A stretch of DNA of 64,000 nt, taken from NCBI RefSeq assembly GCF_031157255.1, contig NZ_JAVIFX010000018.1, forward strand, positions 62,001 to 126,000, written 5' to 3'. The notes below the pieces were generated by a model, which searched no databases, had not been told where the DNA came from, and was given only the letters and a program-made list of their open reading frames with translations. This DNA is from Bradyrhizobium sp. LHD-71 (GTDB lineage: Bacteria; Pseudomonadota; Alphaproteobacteria; Rhizobiales; Xanthobacteraceae). The position numbers and the translations under genes were made by a program. Shown piece after piece: positions 54,124 through 61,045 of the stretch; position 1 is the stretch's first letter, and each line of letters begins with the position of its first letter.

Positions 54124-55127
54124 CAGCGCCCTTCTTTGAACTGCGCGGCATCAAGAAGCAGTTTCGCGGCAAGCTCACGCTCGCCGAGCATATCCTGACT
54201 GCGGCAGGCCAACGCAAGCCGGCACCAGTGCTGCATGCTGTTGACGGTGTTGACCTGTCAATTGCGCGCGGTGAAGTGCTAGGGCTCGTCGGCGAATCCG
54301 GATGTGGCAAGTCTACGCTCGCCCGCATTGCGACCGGCATCCTCCAGCCGACCGAGGGCGACGTCATGTATGACCGCCAGCCGGTCGCCGCGCTGAGCGG
54401 CAAGCAGCGGCTGAAATTCCTGCTCAAGGTGCAGATGATCTTCCAGGACCCTTACGCCTCGCTCGACCCGCGTATGAAGGTCAGCCGCATCGTCGGTGAG
54501 GCGCTCGCGGTCCATAAACTCCTGCCCAAAGCCGAGATCGAGACAGCCGTTGACAAGGCGCTCAGGGAGGTTGGGCTCGACGTCGCGTATCGCGACCGTT
54601 ATCCGCACCAGTTCTCCGGCGGCCAGCGCCAACGCATCGGCATCGCCCGCGCGCTTGCAGTGAAGCCCGATTTCCTCGTCTGCGACGAGCCTGTCTCAGC
54701 GCTCGACGTCTCGATCCAGGCGCAGGTCATCAACCTGTTCATGGATATCCGCGCGCGCTACGGCCTGACCTATCTCTTCGTCAGCCACGATCTCGGCCTG
54801 GTGCGCCACATCAGCGACCGGGTTGCGATCATGTATCTTGGCCGCATTGTCGAGATCGGGCCAGCCGCCGATGTTTTCGCGAAGCCTGCCCACCCCTACA
54901 GCGCCGCCCTGATCAAGGCGATCCCTTCGGCCGAGCGCCGCAAACGCGACTTCCAACCGCTCAAAGGCGAACTGCCCTCACCGCTCACGCCACCAGCGGG
55001 CTGCCCGTTCCATCCGCGCTGCGAGCAGGCCATGCTGGTCTGCCGCGAGACGAGGCCGCAACTCGCCGAGATAGCGCCCGGTCGCAGCGCCGCCTGCCAC
55101 TTGCACACGACACTGGAGACGACATGA
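54120..55127 (+). CDS. ABC transporter ATP-binding protein (DppF-like)
   Basis: A 335-aa second ATPase. Walker A GESGCGKST, signature FSGGQRQRIGIARAL, Walker B LVCDEPVSALD, and the cysteine-rich oligopeptide C-terminal extension (CPFHPRCEQAMLVC). A spacer between the first strand and Walker A (LAEHILTAAGQRKPAPVLHA) is longer than usual. Forms the heterodimeric ATPase pair with the preceding protein. Confidence 0.95.
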   Translation: MTAPFFELRGIKKQFRGKLTLAEHILTAAGQRKPAPVLHAVDGVDLSIARGEVLGLVGESGCGKSTLARIATGILQPTEGDVMYDRQPVAALSGKQRLKFLLKVQMIFQDPYASLDPRMKVSRIVGEALAVHKLLPKAEIETAVDKALREVGLDVAYRDRYPHQFSGGQRQRIGIARALAVKPDFLVCDEPVSALDVSIQAQVINLFMDIRARYGLTYLFVSHDLGLVRHISDRVAIMYLGRIVEIGPAADVFAKPAHPYSAALIKAIPSAERRKRDFQPLKGELPSPLTPPAGCPFHPRCEQAMLVCRETRPQLAEIAPGRSAACHLHTTLETT

Positions 55128-55996
55128 CCACCAGCACGCTTATTCCCGAAATCGGCCGCAGCACGCTGCCCTTCATTGATGGCTTTCATCCCGAGCGGCC
55201 CCTGCAGGTGAATCTCTATCGCCCGGCCGCGCATGGTCCGGACGATCCGGTGGTGATCGTCCAGCACGGCATGCTGCGCAATGGCGACGAGTACCGCGAC
55301 TTCTGGATTCCTGCGGCCGAGAAACATCGCATCCTGATCGCCGCACCGACCTTCGGCAACGAGCATTTCCCGCAGGCCGAAAGCTATAACAATGGCCTTG
55401 TCATCGGTTCGGACGGCACAATTGCCGCACGCGAACGCTGGCTCTACGGCGTGCCGGCTCGGGTCTTCGAGGCGCTGCGGCAGGGCGGCGTCACGCGCCT
55501 CGCGAAGGCGCGCATCTTTGGTCATTCAGCCGGCGGGCAGTTCGTGCACCGGCTGCTGGCGACGCGAGATGACGTGCCGTTCGAGGCTGCCTTCGCCGCC
55601 AACTCCGGCTGGTACACGCTGCCGACGCTGGAGCGCCGCTTTCCGGAGGGGCTCGATGGACTTGGTTTCGGCGAGGCCGAACTCGCGCGCTGGCTGGCCT
55701 GGCCGATGGTGATCTTGGCCGGCGACCAGGACATCGTCACCGACGACCCCAATCTGCCCTCGCAAACTGAGGCGCTGGCCCAGGGGCCGATGCGCTATGC
55801 GCGCGCACATTACATGCTCGACGCCGCCAAGGCGGAGGCCGCCCGCCGCGGCCTGCCCTGCAACTGGTCGCTGATCACGGTGCCCGGTGTCGGCCACGAC
55901 GGGGCTGCAATGTCGCGTGCAGCCGCGGCGTACTGGTTCGAAGGCCGCATCCCGTCGAGCGAGGAGCTGAAGCCCCACGAGACGGCCGTCGCCTGA
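55124..55996 (+). CDS. Alpha/beta hydrolase of the ABC operon
   Basis: A 290-aa serine-hydrolase-fold protein without a signal peptide, so presumably cytoplasmic. VVIVQHGMLRNGDEYRDFW carries the oxyanion region, GHSAGGQFVHRLLA the nucleophile serine in GHSAG, and PGVGHDG the catalytic histidine; an aspartate in MVILAGDQDIVTDD is a likely third residue. Its start overlaps the ATPase stop (ATGA), so it is made with the importer and probably cleaves an ester or amide of the imported compound. Substrate unknown. Confidence 0.9.
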   Translation: MTTSTLIPEIGRSTLPFIDGFHPERPLQVNLYRPAAHGPDDPVVIVQHGMLRNGDEYRDFWIPAAEKHRILIAAPTFGNEHFPQAESYNNGLVIGSDGTIAARERWLYGVPARVFEALRQGGVTRLAKARIFGHSAGGQFVHRLLATRDDVPFEAAFAANSGWYTLPTLERRFPEGLDGLGFGEAELARWLAWPMVILAGDQDIVTDDPNLPSQTEALAQGPMRYARAHYMLDAAKAEAARRGLPCNWSLITVPGVGHDGAAMSRAAAAYWFEGRIPSSEELKPHETAVA

Positions 55997-56203
55997 CGCG
56001 TCAGCGTTCAAGAGACCGGGCCAACGCCGGGTTATCGCCAGCGGGCCCGGTGATCGAACAGACAGGCAGGGATCGCAAGGCGCCAGATCCCAGATCGGGC
56101 GTCTTTCCCTCTTCTTGCCAATGAAACTGCCTGTTCTTAGCTGTTAATGGCCGCGAGAATCGCGGATTGGCCTTGAACGCGCCGGGTGCGTTCTGGAGTT
56201 CGC

Positions 56204-56533
56204 ATGGTCTCGCGCCTGTGCACGTCGCTTCTGATGCTCGTAGCCGTCTGTTTTACGGCGGACCGTGCGCGAGCTGAGGCGGTTCCCTTCAGTTGCATGA
56301 TCCTTGAGGACGGCATGTCGGTCCGCATCAGTGTCAGCAATCCCGCGCGCCTGGCCCGCTCCTGCCTGGTGAGCTGTCGGTTTGCCACGCCCCTCTGGGG
56401 CGGCGAATCGCAGATCATGTGCGCCCATATGGTTCCAGCGGGCGCGAAGGACATCGAAATGTGCACCAAGACGTCGGGCGGCGTGCAGCTCCTGAAGCAG
56501 ACACACGGCTCTGCCGACTGCATCCGGCGCTGA
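56204..56533 (+). CDS. Cysteine-rich secreted hypothetical protein, 109 aa
   Basis: Signal peptide (CTSLLMLVAVCFTADRARAE) followed by a short mature domain with six cysteines (contexts FSCMIL, ARSCLVSCRF, IMCAHM, IEMCTK, SADCIR), which suggests disulfides in the periplasm. TGGAG stands five bases before the ATG. No family recognised. It is 19 bp upstream of the ycjX gene on the same strand but differs in role; may be conserved in Bradyrhizobiaceae. Confidence 0.65.
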   Translation: MVSRLCTSLLMLVAVCFTADRARAEAVPFSCMILEDGMSVRISVSNPARLARSCLVSCRFATPLWGGESQIMCAHMVPAGAKDIEMCTKTSGGVQLLKQTHGSADCIRR

Positions 56534-56552
56534 AGTGATGGCCTGAACGCCG

Positions 56553-58022
56553 ATGTCCCCTGGCCTTTCGGATTTCCTCGAGGAAGCTCAGCTCGCCGCC
56601 CGCTCGCTCATCGATTACGGCGACGGCCTGATCAATCCGACCGTGCGCCTCGGCGTGACGGGGCTCTCTCGCGCGGGAAAGACGGTGTTCATCACCGCGC
56701 TAGTGCATGCGCTCTTGCGTGGCGGCCGTTTTCCAGTGTTCGAAGCGCTGTCGAGTGGCCGGATCGCCAGCGGCCGGCTGGAGCCGCAGCCCGACGATAC
56801 GGTTGCGCGCTTCGACTACGAAAATCATCTGCGCGCGTTGACCGACGAGCGCCGCTGGCCGGCCTCGACCGTCGACATCAGCGAGTTGCGGCTGGTGATC
56901 GACTATCAGCGCCGCAACGGCTCGGCCCGATCCCTTACGCTCGACATCGCCGATTATCCCGGCGAGTGGCTGCTCGACCTGCCGCTGCTCGACAAAAGCT
57001 ACGAGCAATGGTCCGCTGAAAGCCTTGCGCTCTCGCGGGAGGGACCGCGGCTTCGGCTCGCTGGCGACTGGCACGCGCATCTTGCAACCTTGTCGCCGAC
57101 CGGAAAGTCGGACGAGCAGGCCGCACTGACGGCGGCGAAGCTGTTTACGGCCTATCTGAAGGCTTGCCGCGACGAGCGCTATGCCATGAGCCTGTTGCCG
57201 CCGGGGCGCTTCCTGTTGCCCGGAAGCGTCGCGGGCTCTCCCGCCTTGACCTTCGCGCCGCTGGACGTGCCGGTGGATGGCGCGGCGCCTTCCGGTTCGC
57301 TTTGGGCGATGATGCAACGGCGCTACGACTCCTATGTCGCAGCGCTCGTGCGCCCGTTCTTCCGCGATCATTTTGCTCGGCTCGATCGACAGATCGTGCT
57401 TGTCGATGCGCTCGCGGCGCTGAACGCCGGGCCCGACGCGTTGCACGACCTGCAGGCCGCACTGACGTCGATCCACGATTGCTTTCGTGTCGGTCGCCGG
57501 TCGTTCTTCAGCTCATTGTTCCGTCCGCGTATCGATCGCATCCTGTTTGCGGCCACAAAAGCCGATCATCTGCATCACCTCAATCACGACCGGCTGGAAG
57601 CGATCGTCGCGTACATGGTGAAACAGGCGACGGAGCGCTCGGAATCATCAGGCGCAGCCATCGATGTTGTCGCGCTTGCGGCAGTGCGAGCAACGCGAGA
57701 GGCGCGCGTCCGGCGCGGCCGCGAAGAACTGCCGTCAATTATCGGAACGCCGGTTGCCGGCGAAAGCGCCGGCGGCACGACCTTCGACGGCAATACGGAA
57801 GCGGTGACTTTTCCCGGGGACCTGCCGGACGACCCCGCAAGCCTGTTCATGCCGGACAGCACGTTCAAGGGACTGTCCTCGACAGGACTCGACAATGCCG
57901 ACTACCGCTTCCTGCGTTTCCGCCCGCCGCTGCTCGAGCGCAACCAGAACGGAGATTTGACGTTGCCGCATATCCGTTTGGATCGCGCGCTGCAATTCCT
58001 GATCGGAGACAAGCTCGAATGA
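56553..58022 (+). CDS. ycjX: YcjX-family P-loop GTPase-like protein (DUF463)
   Basis: A 489-aa member of COG3106. Walker A is seen in GVTGLSRAGKTVFITALVHA (about 32-50), and family segments LRLVIDYQRRNGSARSLTLDIADYPGEWLLDLPLL and IVLVDALAALNAGPDALHDL occur in order. The family has GTP-binding ability and is linked to envelope stress in E. coli. It overlaps the ycjF-like gene by 4 bp, the standard pairing. Confidence 0.92.
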   Translation: MSPGLSDFLEEAQLAARSLIDYGDGLINPTVRLGVTGLSRAGKTVFITALVHALLRGGRFPVFEALSSGRIASGRLEPQPDDTVARFDYENHLRALTDERRWPASTVDISELRLVIDYQRRNGSARSLTLDIADYPGEWLLDLPLLDKSYEQWSAESLALSREGPRLRLAGDWHAHLATLSPTGKSDEQAALTAAKLFTAYLKACRDERYAMSLLPPGRFLLPGSVAGSPALTFAPLDVPVDGAAPSGSLWAMMQRRYDSYVAALVRPFFRDHFARLDRQIVLVDALAALNAGPDALHDLQAALTSIHDCFRVGRRSFFSSLFRPRIDRILFAATKADHLHHLNHDRLEAIVAYMVKQATERSESSGAAIDVVALAAVRATREARVRRGREELPSIIGTPVAGESAGGTTFDGNTEAVTFPGDLPDDPASLFMPDSTFKGLSSTGLDNADYRFLRFRPPLLERNQNGDLTLPHIRLDRALQFLIGDKLE

Positions 58023-59050
58023 CCGACCAAGAGCGCCGCAGGCCGGCTGCGTTCCGGCTCGACGATCCCGGCGTTACCGTCACGGCGTCGCCGGAGGATG
58101 CACGGCCTTCGTCGGCGGGCGGCGTCCGCGTGCTGACTGAGGCCGATGCATTCGCGGCGCCGGCCGCGATCGAGCCGGTGTCGCCGCCGACGCGAAAGGG
58201 CATGCGCTGGGGTGCCCTGTTCTGGTCAGCCCTCGGTGGGCTCGTCGCGCTCGGCGCCGGTCTTGCAGTGACCCGCCTGATCGAAGATCTGTTCGCGCGC
58301 GCGGAAGGGCTTGGATGGATCGGCGCGGCACTCGCCGCTCTGGCGGGCGTCGCATTGCTGGTGATCGTCGGGCGCGAGCTGTTCGCCTTGCTGCGGCTTG
58401 CAGCCATCGAGAAGCTGCATGCGCGCGCGGCCGCCGTGTTGATCAGTGACGATCGCGATGAGGCCCGTGCTGTTGCCGCCGAACTGATCCGGCTGGCAAA
58501 GGAAAATCCGCACCTGGCGCGTGGCCGGACGGTCCTCACCCAGCACGTCGACGATATTATTGACGGCGCCGACCTCGTGCGGCTTGCCGAGCGCGAACTG
58601 ATGGCTCCCCTGGATGATGAGGCGCGACGGCTGATCTCGCAGGCGGCTCAGCGGGTATCGGTGGTCACCGCCGTCAGCCCGCGTGCGGCGATCGACATGA
58701 TCTTTGTGCTGATTTCGGCGCTTCGACTGATCCGGCAACTTGCCAAGCTGTATGGCGGCCGGCCCGGCTGGCTCGGTCTTGCGCGGCTGTTTCGCCAGGC
58801 TGTGGCGCATCTGGCCGTCACGGGCAGCGTCGCCATCAGCGATGGCCTGATCCAGCAGGCTCTCGGCCACGGCCTCGCTTCGCGACTGTCGGCGAAACTC
58901 GGCGAAGGCGTGCTCAACGGGTTTCTCACTGCCCGCCTTGGGCTCGCCGCCATGGACGTCATCCGTCCGCTGCCGTTTGCCGCACTGCCGCGGCCGGCAC
59001 TGTCCGATCTGATCAAGGATCTTACGCGCGGGCGCGACGAGGCGGCGTAG
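58019..59050 (+). CDS. ycjF: YcjF-family membrane protein (TIGR01620/DUF697)
   Basis: A 343-aa inner-membrane protein. An N-terminal disordered segment is followed by two membrane spans (ALFWSALGGLVALGAGLAVTR and IGAALAALAGVALLVIVGREL) and a C-terminal DUF697 domain (AISDGLIQQALGHGLASRLSAKLGEGVLNGFLTARLGLAAMDVIRPLPF). The start at 58019 overlaps the ycjX stop. Role unknown; acts with YcjX. Confidence 0.9.
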   Translation: MTDQERRRPAAFRLDDPGVTVTASPEDARPSSAGGVRVLTEADAFAAPAAIEPVSPPTRKGMRWGALFWSALGGLVALGAGLAVTRLIEDLFARAEGLGWIGAALAALAGVALLVIVGRELFALLRLAAIEKLHARAAAVLISDDRDEARAVAAELIRLAKENPHLARGRTVLTQHVDDIIDGADLVRLAERELMAPLDDEARRLISQAAQRVSVVTAVSPRAAIDMIFVLISALRLIRQLAKLYGGRPGWLGLARLFRQAVAHLAVTGSVAISDGLIQQALGHGLASRLSAKLGEGVLNGFLTARLGLAAMDVIRPLPFAALPRPALSDLIKDLTRGRDEAA

Positions 59051-59053
59051 AGG

Positions 59054-60994
59054 TCAAGCTGACTTTCGGTCAAGTGACCCCTGTCGCGGCCGCCTGTTGG
59101 CGCGTCGCAACCAGCGACTGATCAGCCGTTTCCTGCCGGGACGCTTGATCAGATCGACGTCGCTGACCAGTCGCGCGCCGCCCTTGCGTCGTTCGAGAAT
59201 GATCTTGCGGCTGTGGAACGCTTCAAGCTCCGGCCGATGGGCGACGCTGATAACGGTCGCCTCATGCAGTTCGTCGTTAAGAAGCTGCATGATCGCGTCC
59301 TGACCGGGCGGATCAAGTGCCGAGGTTGCTTCGTCGAGCACGACGATATCAGGCTTGTGCAGCAGGATGCGGGCGAAAGCTAGCCGCTGCTTCTCACCGC
59401 CGGACAGGGTCTGATCCCACGGCCCCTCCTCCTCGATCTTTTCCTTCAAGTGGGCCAACCCGACCTTGTCGAGCGCGCTGCCGATCTGTTCTGCGCTCCA
59501 GTCTTCGGCCGGCGCCGGATAAGTGATCGCACGGCGCAACGTGCCGGCAGGAATGTAAGGTTTCTGCGGCAGCATGAACACACCGCCATTCTTTTGAAAT
59601 TCGATGCTGCCCTCGCCCCACGGCCAGAGGCCGGCTATCGCACGTACCAGCGTGCTCTTGCCTGTACCGGACTCGCCGGCGACCAGCACACGCTCGCCGG
59701 GCTCGATCGCGACCTCGGCCTCGTTGACCACGGCCGTGCCGTCATCGAGCGTCACCGAGAGGTCGTTGAGCCTGAGCGCATAACGGGTTTCGCCGCGATC
59801 GATGCGGCCGGTGCCTTCGCCGGCCTCCGCCCGTTCCAGCGCATCGAGGGAGACCATGAGTGAGGCGATGCGGCGCGCACCAGCGGTCCACTCGGCGAGG
59901 CGCGGATAGTTGTCGACCAGCCACCCGAACGCGCTCTGCACGATAGTGAAAGCGGACGCCGCCTGCATCACCTGTCCAAGCGTCATTGATCCGTCGAGAT
60001 ATTTCGGCGCGGCAAGCAGGATCGGAACCACAGGTGCGATCATGTTCGATCCCTGGGAGACGATGGTCGTGCGCATATGCTGTCCGCAGATGCGCACCCA
60101 CTCGCGCAATACGTTGCCGAACGAACGATCGACGCCGGCGCGCTCTTCCTCCTCGCCGCCGAGCAGTGCGATACTTTCACCGTTCTCCCGAATACGGGTG
60201 AGCGCGTAACGATACTCGGCCTCCGCCTGATTCTTGCCTTCGGACACGACAACGAAATTCCTGCCAATCCAAAGCATCGATGTGCTGGCTACGGCCGCGT
60301 AGACGACGGCAGCGATCACCAGAAAGCCGGGTATCGTGATCACGCTGCCGCCGATGTCCAGTGTCAGCGCGCCGCCGATCGTCCACAGCACGACGATAAA
60401 TGTTACGGCTGACAGGGACGCGGAGGTGACGCCGGCAGCAAAATCCACCGGTGCTTCCGTTGCGACCCGCAGGTCGTCGGCAATCCGGAATTCCGGATTC
60501 GTGTGATCGCCACTGACGAGATTGAGTTGGTAGTAGCGCCCGCTTGCCAGCCAGCGATCGATCACCGCTGCGTTGAGCCAGGCGCGCCAGCGGCGCTGGA
60601 TGTTCATCCGCGCATAGACCTGAACCACGCCAAGGATAACGCCGCCCGCCGCAAGTGGAATGAAGAGCGCTATCAGATGGAAGACCGTTGCCTGGTCCTT
60701 TATCTCGAGCGCGTCGAAGATGCGTCGATTCCAGACATTGATGCCGTACTGGATGCCGAGGTTGATGAGTATCAGCGCGAACAGACCGATGGTGAGTGGC
60801 CACGCGAGACGGCTTCCGTTCTTGCCCCAGAAGCCTTTGGCGCTCAGCCAAAATCGTCCGAGCAGGTAACGGCGTCGCGCCTGCTCCAGGCCTTCCTGTT
60901 CGTCCTCGTCAGCCGGCTCGGTCGTTTGTGGAGGAGGATCGGGAAGTCTTTCGCCGCTCTCGGTGACGGGCTGCTGCTTCGACCGGTCGTTCAT
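59054..60994 (-). CDS. ABC transporter, fused SbmA/YddA-type permease-ATPase
   Basis: A 646-aa fusion of an SbmA/BacA-like membrane domain and an ATPase. At the N terminus is a disordered region, then hydrophobic spans (LTIGLFALILINLGIQYGIN, FHLIALFIPLAAGGVILGVV) with NIQRRWRAWLNAAVIDRWL, characteristic of the ABC_membrane_2 family. The ATPase has Walker A GESGTGKST, signature LSGGEKQRLAFARIL and Walker B VVLDEATSALD. In rhizobia SbmA/BacA proteins move peptides or very-long-chain fatty acids. The stop lies 3 bp from the convergent ycjF-like stop. GTG 61030 is an alternative start. Confidence 0.93.
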   Translation of the reverse strand: MNDRSKQQPVTESGERLPDPPPQTTEPADEDEQEGLEQARRRYLLGRFWLSAKGFWGKNGSRLAWPLTIGLFALILINLGIQYGINVWNRRIFDALEIKDQATVFHLIALFIPLAAGGVILGVVQVYARMNIQRRWRAWLNAAVIDRWLASGRYYQLNLVSGDHTNPEFRIADDLRVATEAPVDFAAGVTSASLSAVTFIVVLWTIGGALTLDIGGSVITIPGFLVIAAVVYAAVASTSMLWIGRNFVVVSEGKNQAEAEYRYALTRIRENGESIALLGGEEEERAGVDRSFGNVLREWVRICGQHMRTTIVSQGSNMIAPVVPILLAAPKYLDGSMTLGQVMQAASAFTIVQSAFGWLVDNYPRLAEWTAGARRIASLMVSLDALERAEAGEGTGRIDRGETRYALRLNDLSVTLDDGTAVVNEAEVAIEPGERVLVAGESGTGKSTLVRAIAGLWPWGEGSIEFQKNGGVFMLPQKPYIPAGTLRRAITYPAPAEDWSAEQIGSALDKVGLAHLKEKIEEEGPWDQTLSGGEKQRLAFARILLHKPDIVVLDEATSALDPPGQDAIMQLLNDELHEATVISVAHRPELEAFHSRKIILERRKGGARLVSDVDLIKRPGRKRLISRWLRRANRRPRQGSLDRKSA

Positions 60995-61045
60995 GACAGC
61001 AGAAACGCCAACAGAACCCGAAGGTTCCACGCTGTTGCGCTGACA

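Noticed and set aside
57164-58018. Long upstream extension of the ycjF-like frame
   Set aside because: This part is an out-of-frame reading of ycjX; the real start is the ATG at 58019 that overlaps the ycjX stop.
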